Below are positions 11,936 through 24,128 of a DNA stretch of 64,000 bases, piece by piece. Position 1 is the stretch's first letter; each line of letters opens with the position of its first letter. The notes beneath the pieces were generated by a model. The model was not told the DNA's origin. It searched no databases and saw only the letters and a list, made by a program, of their open reading frames with translations. Source of the stretch: Macrostomum hystrix (Eukaryota; Platyhelminthes; Macrostomidae). The stretch lies in contig CATNEN010000007.1 of assembly GCA_950097015.1 (NCBI GenBank), positions 12,153,001-12,217,000 on the forward strand, in the 5' to 3' direction. A program made the position numbers and the translations under genes.

Positions 11936-13075
11936 ATGAGCAGATTTGGCTGCTTTGAGTGTAGAAAGATCCTGTGAGTTAAAAGATCCTGTGAGTTGAA
12001 AGATCCTGTTTCAGAGGAGCAATCCTGACGCACAGAAATCTGAAATTCTGCAGTCGCAGACAATCTCGGCTCTTCCAAGACTGTCTGCTCTGCATTTTCC
12101 CACACTGCGCCAAGCGGCATTGGGGGGAGGCGGTGTCGGGGGCAATTTCCTGGCTCCGGGCTCGCACCTCGCCTGTCGGCCCGGGCCGGGGGGGGCATAA
12201 GCAAACAAGGGTCACCAAGGCGGCCAGAAGGTATGGAGAGCATTTCCCACGCCCAGTTTTTCCTTCTGTCCAGCAGTCGCAACTCACCGTGCGGGTCCTG
12301 CGGGCGTCCACCTGCGCTAGACTGCAGCTGCTGCCTGCCGGGACTCGAATTCTACTCGTCGACCGGCCGCGCAAAGCTGACAAATTTCAGGCAAAGCTGG
12401 AAACGCCTCCGCCGGTTACTGGCGCCTTCTGGCTGTGCTGTGTGAGGCTTCAATTATTCAAGCCTTAAAGTCAGTGCTCTCCATGGCCTGTCATTGGCTC
12501 CCGGCCTGCCATCCAATCAGCAGGCCCAAGGTCCTTAGCCCAGTCTGTCAGGGCGTCTCACACTGCGAGGCCATGGCAACTGGCTAAGGGGCGAAAGGCG
12601 ACATTGTTTGAGTCCGCAGCGGGCCGTCACAGATAAGCCAGGCCGCTGGCCCACCGCTTATCGGTGCCTGATTGACAGGTAATCTTGGCGGGCCGCTCAT
12701 TCTTCTGCTTCACTCCTTGGCCTCCCGTCATGCCCGGCTCTTTTCTCCGAATTCATTCAGATTCTGCAGATTTCTGCTCAGACCCCAGGGGAGCGGCGCC
12801 TGAGCAGCATCCCCCGCCTCCGCATCCCTCAGAGCTCCGCTCTTCCAGCTTCAATGTTGGGGGCTTCGATTTGAATTCCCAAGCGAGATGATCTCTCGGA
12901 CTCCTTCGGCATGAGTGGTGGCGCTCATGGCTGAGGCAGATCTGTCAGCTTTGAAGGCAGAAAACTGGATTTTGGCAATGAGGATCTCAGCTTTTTCAGG
13001 TGACTCGTCTGGAGTTTGCACCACGCAGTCATAAGAATTCTCAATCTGAATCTTCCTTGGTGACTTTTGCGATTC
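11936..13075. other. Unique GC-rich intergenic sequence
   Basis: Open frames around 11932-12468 and 12685-12891 have no recognisable domain or splice context. No gene is called. Confidence 0.35.
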
Positions 13076-13500
13076 TAGCAGTGTCAGTCACTCTCTAGCA
13101 GTGTCAGTCACTCTCTAGCAGTGTCAGTCACTCTCTAGCAGTGTCAGTCACTCTCTAGCAGTGTCAGTCACTCTCTAGCAGTGTCAGTCACTCTCTAGAA
13201 GCGTCAGTCACTCTCTAGCAGTGTCAGTCACTCTCTAGCAGTGTCAGTCACTCTCTAGAAGCGTCAGTCACTCTCTAGCAGTGTCAGTCACTCTCTAGCA
13301 GTGTCAGTCACTCTCTAGCAGTGTCAGTCACTCTCTAGCAGTGTCAGTCACTCTCTAGAAGCGTCAGTCACTCTCTAGCAGTGTCAGTCACTCTCTAGCA
13401 GTGTCAGTCACTCTCTAGCAGTGTCAGTCACTCTCTAGCAGTGTCAGTCACTCTCTAGCAGTGTCAGTCACTCTCTAGAAGCGTCAGTCACTCTCCAGCA
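13076..13500. repeat. 20-bp minisatellite
   Basis: About 21 copies of CTCTCTAGCAGTGTCAGTCA. Scattered variants read AGAAGCGTCAG, recurring at irregular spacing. Confidence 0.95.
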
Positions 13501-13982
13501 GTCATTCTTGTTCCCTGACAATCGGGTCGCGTCAGTTGCAATCTGATTGGGATTTCCGATTCGCCAATAAGCCCATCTGCTACCGCTGAGCAATATTTAT
13601 CCCATACAGAAGTGGAGCTCATCAGCCGTGACTGCTCATGACTGATGACGCCCCGCTGCCAGCTGCGGTCCTCAATCAGACCGATTTTGTCGGCTTGGAT
13701 CCGCTTCCTCCCTTCCCAGCCTCCCAAAAATGCCAGCCCGGCCAGCTCGCATTCATCACCGGGAACAGAAGCAGAAATTGGCCTCCGGTCCGGGCCCCCC
13801 GCCAAACTCGAATCAATGGCCCGCTGATCGATGCCGTGCTCGAAGGTGGGCGGCAAACAGAGGCGGGTGATGGGATCTGCTCCGGACTGATGGGCAGGCG
13901 CCAGCACCGAGTCTGTTGGGATCCCGGCTTTGATTCCGCCTTGCGATCGAAGTGCATTCAAGGGCAGCAGTACCTGGGGTTT
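13501..13982. other. Unique spacer between two arrays
   Basis: About 480 bp of unique sequence, open on both strands, without a recognisable protein or RNA. No gene called. Confidence 0.3.
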
Positions 13983-14550
13983 GTGCAGTCTGTGTGCAAT
14001 AGTCTGTGTGATTAGCCGTGCAGTCTGTGTGATTAGCCGTGCAGTCTGTGTGATTAGCCGTGCAGTCTGTGTGCAATAGTCTGTGTGATTAGCCGTGCAG
14101 TCTGTGTGCAATAGTCTGTGTGATTAGCCGTGCAGTTTGTGTGATTAGCCGTGCAGTCTGTGTGATTAGCCGTGCAGTCAGTGTGCAATAGTCTGTGTGA
14201 TTAGCCTTGCAGTCAGTGTGCAATAGTCTGTGTGATTAGCCGTGCAGTCAGTGTGCAATAGTCTGTGTGATTAGCCGTGCAGTCAGTGTGCAATAGTCTG
14301 TGTGATTAGCCGTGCAGTCAGTGTGCAATTGTCTGTGTGATTAGCCGTGCAGTCGGTGTGCAATAGTCTGTGTGATTAGCCGTGCAGTCGGTGTGCAATA
14401 GTCTGTGTGATTAGCCTTGCAGTCGGTGTGCAATAGTCTGTGTGATTAGCCTTGCAGTCAGTGTTCAATAGTCTGTGTGATTAGCCTTGCAGTCAGTGTG
14501 CAATAGTCTGTGTGATTAGCCTTGCAGTCAGTGTGCAATAGTCTGTTTGC
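13983..14550. repeat. Composite minisatellite of about 34 bp with shorter sub-units
   Basis: Tandem copies of GTGCAATAGTCTGTGTGATT followed by AGCCGTGCAGTC. At the left end some copies lack the GCAATAGTC part and form a shorter unit of about 20 bp. Position variants (CAGTCTG, CAGTCAG, CAGTCGG; CCGTG, CCTTG) change progressively along the array. Confidence 0.92.
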
Positions 14551-15061
14551 AGCCGTAGAGTTTGAAAACCGGGTTTCATCGAGTGCGCAATGAGCACTCT
14601 TAAATTTGGGTCACGCAGTGAGTCGGAGTGCAGGGCGAGCTAAAAATAGACGCAAACGGCCTCTTGACCCGCTGGCGGAATGCTTTCTATCTGCAGCGGC
14701 ACCGCGGGCGGCTCTGAGGAAAAGCTTCTCGAAGCGGCGGACACGGAGTTCGGCAATTAGGAAAACTCGGCAGAGGACGCAACAGCGGCAGCCGCCGCAA
14801 TCGCCCATGCCGATGGATTATCGGTGTTCCGGCAGCGCGCGGGACCGCTGATCATCGATTTCTGCCCGCTCAGCTGATCCCCGGCGCTGCCCGGGCGCTG
14901 ATCCTCTCCAGCTCCCATTCTCACTCGACTACAACTCAATTTCCCACTCGGCCTGGCCAGTCCGCGCGAGCTTCCCCCGCCCCATATTGGAGAGGGGATC
15001 ATGTGGCGCTGCCGATCGATACCACAGCCTGCCTGCCTGCTTGCTCTGGCTGCCTGAGCAC
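14551..15061. other. Unique spacer with one MEF2-like word
   Basis: No gene recognised. CTAAAAATAG, a perfect MEF2-type consensus, lies at 14640-14649; one site by itself is weak evidence of function. Confidence 0.25.
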
Positions 15062-16031
<970 letters not shown>

Positions 16032-16359
16032 CCCAGCACTCCACGAGTTGATTAACATAAAAATGCGTAAAACTAAAAACTCGAAAATTTAAAAGATTTG
16101 GAAATTCGAAGAAAAGACGACATGCAGGTCCTGGTCGCTAAGGACTCATTCAATAATTTAACATCGCATCTCACGTAAGTTTTGTTGCAGACCGCGGGGG
16201 GCGTGACAAAATTGCACACACTTTGCACTCCCATTGTACATCTACTGCACATTGCGCAAAAGCAGTCCCTCTTCAAAGAAAATAATTTCCAAAAAAGAGA
16301 AAACTATTTGAGGCTACTATGAGTAGTTAGGAGCGTAAAGTCATCGGCATCGGCTCCGA

Positions 16360-16686
16360 TCAGGCCGGCTGCAGCTGGCCTGAGGAGCAGCTGCCGTTCC
16401 GCAGCCCGCCGACATCCGCAGCCGCCGCCATCAGGCAGGCAGCTGGCGGCTCGTGCTGGAAGAACAGGCAGCCCGCAGTGAACAGGCAGCGCTGGGCGCA
16501 GGCGGTGAATGTCGGCGAGCCCGTATCCTCCGGGCGCAGCGACAGCAGGCTCCGGTTGGCGCACTTTGTGGACTGCACGACTTGCCAACAGGCCGACGCG
16601 TCCGATGGTGCTACGGCCGTCGCCATCAGCAACAGCAGCAGCAGCAGACTGAGCATCAGCAATGACAGATTCAATGTCGTCTTCAT
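16360..16686 (-). CDS. Small secreted cysteine-rich protein, PAN/apple-like
   Basis: 108 residues from ATG at 16686 to TGA at 16360. The N-terminus is a strong signal peptide: MKTT, then a Leu-rich core, then MATAVA and a likely cut near ASA^C. The mature part has seven cysteines in the pattern C..CANRS..CAQRC..GC..FFQH..CL..C, which resembles half of a PAN/apple fold. The in-frame ATG at 16731 would bury the signal peptide, so 16686 is preferred. The CAQxC motif recurs in the lectin-like gene at 22948-23833, suggesting a shared domain family. A further 3' exon cannot be excluded. Function unknown; expected to be extracellular. Confidence 0.5.
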   Translation of the reverse strand: MKTTLNLSLLMLSLLLLLLLMATAVAPSDASACWQVVQSTKCANRSLLSLRPEDTGSPTFTACAQRCLFTAGCLFFQHEPPAACLMAAAADVGGLRNGSCSSGQLQPA

Positions 16687-16756
16687 AGCGAACTCTGTGA
16701 ACTCCCGAAAACTAAAATTGAAGTTTGACATTGAATTGCATGCAAATCTAAGAGCT

Positions 16757-16826
16757 GACCTCAAAGAATCTCATCAGTAAGAGTTCTCAAAAGAATCTGA
16801 GAAGTATTCTCAAAAGAATCTCATAT
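16757..16826. repeat. Short copy of a 23-bp repeat also found at 18983
   Basis: Three degenerate copies of AAGAATCTCAGAAGTGTTCT-type units lie just upstream (minus sense) of the small secreted gene. The same unit makes up the array at 18983-19165. Confidence 0.8.
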
Positions 16827-16875
16827 GTCCTTCCTTCCTTTCCTTCCTACTATACTAAATGTCTTAAGTTTGTGT

Positions 16876-17283
16876 ATATATACTGTTTATATACTGTTTA
16901 TATACTGTTTATATACTGTTTATATACTGTTTATATACTGTTTATATACTGTTTATATACTGTTTATATACTGTTTATATACTGTTTATATACTGTTTGT
17001 ATACTGTTTATATACTGTTTATATACTGTTTATATACTGTTTATATACTGTTTATATACTGTTTATATACTGTTTATATACTGTTTATATACTGTTTATA
17101 TACTGTTTATATACTGTTTATATACTGTTTATATACTGTTTGTATACTGTTTATATACTGTTTATATACTGTTTATATACTGTTTATATACTGTTTATAT
17201 ACTGTTTATATACTGTTTATATACTGTTTATATACTGTTTATATACTGTTTATATACTGTTTATATACTGTTTATATACTGTT
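16876..17283. repeat. 12-bp minisatellite TATATACTGTTT
   Basis: About 34 nearly perfect copies of TATATACTGTTT, with two copies reading TGTATACTGTTT. AT-rich and open in several frames only because of the period. Confidence 0.98.
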
Positions 17284-17316
17284 GTGGCGCTCTATCGTTT
17301 GAACCATTTGACGAGG

Positions 17317-17800
17317 ACTACAAGGACTACTAAACTCAAGGGACTACTGAACCCAAGGACTACTGAACCCAAGGACTACTGAACCCAAGGACTACTGAAC
17401 CCAAGGACTACTAAACCCAAGGACTACTAAACTCAAGGACTACTAAACCCAAGGACTACTGAACCCAAGGACTACTGAACCCAAGGACTACTGAACCCAA
17501 GGACTACTAAACTCAAGGACTACTAAACCCAAGGACTACTGAACCCAAGGGACTACTGAACCCAAGGACTACTAAACCCAAGGACTACTAAACCCAAGGA
17601 CTACTGAACCCAAGGACTACTGAACCCAAGGGACTACTAAACCCAAGGACTACTAAACCCAAGGACTACTGAACCCAAGGGACTACTGAACCCAAGGACT
17701 ACTGAACCCAAGGACTACTAAACTCAAGGACTACTAAACTCAAGGACTACTAAACCCAAGGACTACTAAACCCAAGGAACTACTAAACCCAAGGAAAAGA
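17317..17800. repeat. 16-bp minisatellite AAGGACTACTGAACCC
   Basis: About 29 copies of AAGGACTACTGAACCC, with variants CTAAACCC and CTAAACTC and occasional one-base insertions. It directly follows the 12-bp array. Confidence 0.96.
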
Positions 17801-18230
17801 AAAAAAACTTTTTTGAGCGCAGCAGCAAGTCTTATTCGATACAAAACTGAGTAAAGAATTTTCGAGCATTTCTGCCAGCGTTTTTACATTCGAAAGCATA
17901 AGAAAAGACTTTGAGCAAAGCCATTAGTGTAGTGCATTTGTAATTTTAACATTTTTTCAAGCATTCTTGCAAACAATATTCAATAGGATTAAAAAATTAA
18001 TGAAGATATAAAAATGTTATATTCCAAACTAAATATAGCGTTAGATATCATGGAAAGCAGCATGATATATTAAGTAAATTGCATGTAATTTGTGGGAAAA
18101 GCATTCGATATCTAGGGAATATATTGATTTCTTGAAAGGATTGCATGGGATTTCAGTCCCATAATGCTTTCAGTGAATTCTTTTAAGACGATAGCATGAT
18201 TTATTAAAGAGGCCAGCATGATTTATCGAA
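17801..18230. other. AT-rich unique spacer
   Basis: No open frame, RNA gene or element recognised. Confidence 0.4.
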
Positions 18231-18663
18231 GTTAGTTCTCTGCTGCTGGGGGGGGCATTGGTTCTCTGCTGCTGGGGGACATTGGTTCTCTGCTGCTGGG
18301 GGACATTGGTTCTCTGCTGCTGGGGGACATTGGTTCTCTGCTGCTGGGGGACATTGGTTCTCTGCTGCTGGGGGACATTGGTTCTCTGCTGCTGGGGGAC
18401 ATTGGTTCTCTGCTGCTGTGGGACATTGGTTCTCTGCTGCTGGGGGGCATTGGTTCTCTGCTGCTGGGGGGCATTGGTTCTCTGCTGCTGGGGGACATTG
18501 GTTCTCTGCTGCTGGGGGACATTGGTTCTCTGCTGCTGAGGGACATTGGTTCTCTGCTGCTGGGGGGCATTGGTTCTCTGCTGCTGAGGGACATTGGTTC
18601 TCTGCTGCTGGGGGGCATTGGTTCTCTGCTGCTGAGGGACATTGGTTCTCTGCTGCTGAGGGG
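18231..18663. repeat. 24-bp minisatellite
   Basis: About 18 copies of GGTTCTCTGCTGCTGGGGGA followed by CATT. Variants end GGGGGCATT or GAGGGACATT. The 24-bp period keeps every frame open on both strands. Confidence 0.97.
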
Positions 18664-18982
18664 ATAGTATTCGCATGTACCTTAGTAGCATTAAGCTGAG
18701 TTGTATCAAGCATAATTTACTTGTGTAATTTTGCCCCAATGGGGCTCTTGGTGTACAGACCGGATGTCTCAGAATGTATTCAAGCTCAGACTGACTACTT
18801 TTGTATGTAGTGAGAATTCAAATTCTCGTTGAATCGCAATAATGTATATTCACAATCAGGGAAATTAATACTGACGAAATGAGTTTTCGTTTTTTTGCTT
18901 TCATGTGTGTTTTGTCCTTCTTCATTACACAATTTTTTTTTCTGAACAGTAGTGCCCCCCAAGGGGGCTTAGTGTGCTAGTA
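18664..18982. other. Unique spacer with two short palindromes
   Basis: No gene recognised. GCCCCAATGGGGC at about 18733 and GCCCCCCAAGGGGGC at about 18955 are similar small palindromes in direct orientation, each followed by CTTGGTG/CTTAGTG-like words. Significance unknown. Confidence 0.3.
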
Positions 18983-19165
18983 AAAGATCTGATAAGAATC
19001 TCAGAAGTGTTCTCAAAAGAATCTCAGAATTGATCTCAAAAGAATCTCAGAAGTGTTCTCAAAAGAATCTCAGAAGTGTTCTCAAAAGAATCTCAGAAGT
19101 GTTCTCAAAAGAATCTCAGAAGGGTTCTCAAAAGTGTTCTCAAAAGAATCTCAGAAGTGTTATCA
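18983..19165. repeat. 23-bp minisatellite
   Basis: About eight copies of AAGAATCTCAGAAGTGTTCT followed by CAA. It shares its unit with the short copy at 16757-16826. Confidence 0.92.
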
Positions 19166-19736
19166 GGTGAATCAGCAGTTATTTGCAGCGGGAGATGATC
19201 GCTCACCTAGGCTGATTTGTGCAGGATGAAGCTGGTTGGTAAGGCCTGCAGTTGATGCCAAGCGGTCTGAGCAGCTGGCTCTGTGTGGAGCTGTCCCGGC
19301 CTTCTCCAGCAACTCAGCAGAGCTCAGCTTTTGCTGAAATCTGGTCGTTTTGGCTGGGGAGGATTGTTTGCTTGCCCCCGGTTGCTAAGGAGGAGTCTAT
19401 TTGGGGGCACGCGCGGCACAGCTCTGAGTTCCATTGTTTTGCTTGCCCGTGACAGATGAGGGAAAGCAGGTGGGGAAAAAGTCCTCTTGCGCGCTGCCAT
19501 AATCGAGTTATGCCCAGTCCAGGCCCTTTCAATTGTGTCAGGCGAAGTTTTCCCAATCGACAGGGCCTTGGGGGTTCCCTGAGCTTCGCCTGCTGTTCAT
19601 AATAACAACCACTTGGCTACCAAAGCTGCAGGTCAAACACGCATGCGACCTGGACCTTGAGCATACAACACATCCTGCGTCTGAGCTCCGAGAAGCTACA
19701 TTTACTACCGCTGCTTTGCTTTACATTTCCTGCTGA
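19166..19736. other. Unique spacer
   Basis: No gene recognised. Short open frames on both strands lack family resemblance. Confidence 0.35.
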
Positions 19737-22574
19737 CTCACCACACTATTCACTCATCACGATTCACGCTTCACACCATTCACGCATCACACTATTCACA
19801 CATCACACTATTCACTCATCACGATTCACGCATCACACCATACACTCATCACGATTCACGCTTCACACTATTCACGCATCACACCATTCACACATCACAC
19901 CATTCACTCATCACGATTCACGCATCACACCATACACTCATCACGATTCACGCTTCACACTATTCACGCATCACACCATTCACACATCACACTATTCACT
20001 CATCACGATTCACGCATCACACCATACACTCATCACACCATTCACTCATCACGATTCACGCATCACACCATACACTCATCACACCATTCACTCATCACAC
20101 CATTCACTCATCACGATTCACGCATCACACCATACACTCATCACACCATTCACTCATCACACCATTCACTCATCACGATTCACGCATCACACCATACACT
20201 CATCACACCATTCACGCATCACACCATTCACGCATCACACCATTCACGCATCACACTATTCACTCATCACGATTCACGCATCACGATTCACGCATCACAC
20301 TATTCACTCACCACACTATTCACTCATCACGATTCACTCATCACACCATTCACGCATCACACTATTCACTCATTACACTATTCACTCGTCACACTATTCA
20401 CTCATCACACTATTCACTCATCACACTATTCACTCATTACACTATTCACTCATTACACTATTCACTCATTACACTATTCACTCATCACGATTCACTCATC
20501 ACACCATTCACGCATCCCACTATTCACTCATTACACTATTCACTCATTACACTATTCACTCATTACACTATTCACTCATCACACTATTCACTCATCATAC
20601 TATTCACTCATCACACTATTCACTCGTCACACTATTCACTCATTACACTATTCACTCATTACACTATTCACTCATTACACTATTCACTCATCACACTATT
20701 CACTCATTACACTATTCACTCATTACACTATTCACTCATTACACTATTCACTCATCACACTATTCACTCATCATACTATTCACTCATCACACTATTCACT
20801 CGTCACACTATTCACTCATTACACTATTCACTCATTACACTATTCACTCATCCCACTATTCACTCATCATACTATTCACTCATTACACTATTCACTCATT
20901 ACACTATTCACTCATCACACTATTCACTCATCATACTATTCACTCATCACACTATTCACTCATCATACTATTCACTCATTACACTATTCACTCATCATAC
21001 TATTCACTCATTACACTATTCACTCATCCCACTATTCACTCATCATACTATTCACTCATCACACTATTCACTCATCGCACTATTCACTCATCATACTATT
21101 CACTCATTACACTATTCACTCATCCCACTATTCACTCATCATACTATTCACTCATCACACTATTCACTCATCGCACTATTCACTCATTACACTATTCACT
21201 CATTACACTATTCACTCATTACACTATTCACTCATCCCACTATTCACTCATCACACTATTCACTCATCACACTATTCACTCATCACACTATTCACTCATC
21301 ACACTATTCACTCATTACACTATTCACTCATTACACTATTCACTCATCACACTATTCACTTATTACACTATTCACTCATCACACTATTCACTCATCACAC
21401 TATTCACTCATCACACTATTCACTTATTACACTATTCACTTATTACACTATTCACTCATTACACTATTCACTCATTACACTATTCACTCATTACACTATT
21501 CACTCATTACACTATTCACTCATTACACTATTCACTCATTACACTATTCACTCATTACACTATTCACTCATTACACTATTCACTCATCCCACTATTCACT
21601 CATCACACTATTCACTCATCACGATTCACGCATCACACCATTCCCGCATCACACTATTCACTCATCACGATTCACGCATCACGATTCACGCATCACACTA
21701 TTCACTCACCACACAATTCACTCATTACACTATTCACTCATCACACTATTCACTCATTACACTATTCACTCATTACACTATTCACTCATTACACTATTCA
21801 CTCATTACACTATTCACTCATTACACTATTCACTCATCACACTATTCACTCATCACACTATTCACTCATTACACTATTCACTCATTACACTATTCACTCA
21901 TCCCACTATTCACTCATCACACTATTCACTCATCACGATTCACGCATCACACCATTCCCGCATCACACTATTCACTCATCACGATTCACGCATCACGATT
22001 CACGCATCACACTATTCACTCACCACACAATTTACTCATCACGATTCACTCATCACACCATTCACGCATCACACTATTCACTCATCACGACGATTCACGC
22101 ATCACACTATTCACTCATCACACCATTCACACATCACTCTATTCACTTATCACACAATTCACTCGTCACACTATTCACTCGTCACACTATTCACTCGTCA
22201 CACTATTCACTCATCACACTATTCACTCGTCACACTATTCACTCGTCACACTATTCACTCATCACACTAATTACTCATCACACTATTCACTTATGACACA
22301 ATTCACTCGTCACACTATTCACTCGTCACACTATTCACTCGTCACACTATTCACTCATCACACCATTCACACATCACTCTATTCACTTATCACACAATTC
22401 ACTCGTCACACTATTCACTCGTCACACTATTCACTCGTCACACTATTCACTCATCACACCATTCACACATCACTCTATTCACTCATCACACCATTCACAC
22501 AACACTCTATTCACTTATCACACAATTCACTCGTCACACTATTCACTCGTCACACTATTCACTCGTCACACTAG
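19737..22574. repeat. 16-bp minisatellite, 2.8 kb
   Basis: The largest array in the window: about 177 copies of TTCACTCATTACACTA with many variants (CATCACAC, CATCATAC, CATCCCAC, CGTCACAC, CGCATCACG). Variant types cluster: CGATTCACGC forms dominate the left end, CATTACAC the middle and CGTCACAC the right. A plus-strand frame is open for 879 codons (16-residue repeat) because no unit makes a stop. No gene is inferred. Confidence 0.98.
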
Positions 22575-22947
22575 AAAGAATATTGTATTATATATCTATT
22601 TGGTTCTCTAGTATTCAGTTATTTTTCGTGCTCTCAAACAGAAAGTGCAGAGGTAAGCCGGTGGTGCCTCTAGCCAATCAGAACTGGATTAAAAGGCTGG
22701 GCGGGATAAGAGGCAACAGAGGGAGAAAGGTGGCTGCTAGCCAGGGTAGAAAAGCTTAGAAGTACATGTCAGATAGTGCCGCACTAAAAGCGCCTTGAAA
22801 ACGAAGCTCATAGGTGCAAGCCATATTTATAGTACATTTCTAATCTAAAGTTTACGAATTAAACATTTGTTCTTCAGCCATTTCAAAGTGCATTCAATCT
22901 TCGCTGTGTTCAGCAGCCGTCAGCCTGGCATCCTGGGCTGCAGTTGG
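22575..22947. other. Unique spacer 3' of the lectin-like gene
   Basis: The downstream (minus-sense) flank of the lectin-like gene. No other coding signal seen. Confidence 0.35.
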
Positions 22948-23833
22948 CTACACAAATGGAGACAGGCACTCCGCCAGCATTCCATTGTATTTGTAATCCA
23001 CTTCCTTGACGTCCTTCAGCCGCTCCTGTGTTGACGACATGGCCACGGTGTTCTCCAGGCCGTCCGCTGAATTGCTGGGCTCGCCCGAGCTCCACAGGCT
23101 GGCATCCACGGAGGTGTTTCACGCGCCCCAGAGCCAGCCTCCGGCCGGTTCAGCGCTGCCTGGCAGCTGGCGACTGCCCAGCAGGACTTCAGTCCAGCTG
23201 TACTTCGTAATCAGGCTCTTGAGGTGCAGCAGCTCGGTCAGGTCCGTCACGTCAGCCATGATGACAAGGCCGTCCAGCGAGTCGATTGCCGCCTTGCCGA
23301 GACTCCAGTCGGTCACGCCGCCGACCAGCTTGTAGGTGGCATGCCGCAGAGGCTCTCCGAATCCTGCAGGACACAGGGCGCCATCGGGCAGTCCCGGCTG
23401 CCTCTTGACGAACACGGAGCCGGTGCGGTTACAGCTGCACGAGTCTCTCACGGCCTTGCTGCAGTGGTCGAACACGAACAGCCGACACGGACCGTCCACG
23501 GAAGGCCTGGCAGCGGTCTCGGTAGTCGCACAGCTGAGCGCAATGCCTCTGGCTCTGAGCCTCCGAGTGCGTCTCCGAAAAGCTGCTGGCAGCAGCCATG
23601 AGGACTACAATGGGCTGGGCCGATGCCATCCTGCTGGACACTGCAGCCATGAGGACTACAATGGGCTGGGCCGATGCCATCCTGCTGGACACTGCAGCCA
23701 TGAGGACTACAATGGGCTGGGCCGATGCCATCCTGCTGGACACTGCAGCCATGAGGACTACAATGGGCTGGGCCGATGCCATCCTGCTGGACACTGCAGC
23801 CATGAGGACTACAATGGGCTGGGCCGATGCCAT
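22948..23833 (-). pseudogene. Secreted C-type-lectin-like gene with a frameshift and an in-frame stop
   Basis: First in-frame ATG at 23833. The N-terminus is MASAQPIVVLMAA, a weak signal-peptide-like stretch, repeated from a 51-bp unit. A cysteine-rich PAN-like segment follows (HCAQLCDYRDRCQAF). Near 23488 the frame shifts by one base, and VDGPCRLFVFDHC continues in the next frame. A C-type-lectin domain is then clear: WSLGKAAIDSLDG, DLTELLHLKSLI, SWTEVLLGSR and WLWG. TGA at 23119-23121 interrupts it, but the same frame resumes with SLWSSGEPSNSADGLENTVA and AECL, ending at TAG 22948-22950. GEPS sits where sugar-binding lectins carry EPN. Lost conserved cysteines make sugar binding doubtful. 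Two breaks suggest a recent pseudogene; base-call errors or an allele are the alternatives. Confidence 0.65.
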
Positions 23834-23851
23834 CCTGCTGGACACTGCAGC
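23596..23851. repeat. 51-bp array of the lectin gene's signal-peptide codons
   Basis: Five perfect or near-perfect 51-bp copies. On the minus strand each encodes MAAVSSRMASAQPIVVL, with two ATGs per copy. The 51-bp period is 17 codons, so every copy stays in frame with the downstream cysteine-rich domain. Confidence 0.95.
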
Positions 23852-24128
23852 CTGCGGCACTTCTCTTGTGCGTTTTCATCAGGCGTTGAATAATAAATTA
23901 GTGACTGGGCAGGTGGGAGACGAATCTGATTATCCAGTTCTTTATGAGGCTCAACAGCCCGCTGAATTTTAATCGCATGGCTGCAAACTCAAGCTGGGCA
24001 TTAATGAGATTAACTGGCTAAATGCCACTGTGAGATTAGCACTGGACAGTGCTCTGGTCCCAGTAGCTTGTAAAATAAAATAAGGCTCATATGGCATTGG
24101 CCGGGATGCTGACTAATGAGCAAAACTA

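Noticed and set aside
19657-22574. 879-codon plus-strand frame
   Set aside because: Product of a 16-bp repeat without stops; the peptide changes only with repeat variants.
23119-23121. TGA read as selenocysteine, or a 24-nt GT-AG intron removing it
   Set aside because: No reason for selenocysteine in a lectin fold and no SECIS seen; 24 nt is too short for a normal intron. A second break nearby favours pseudogene or sequence error.
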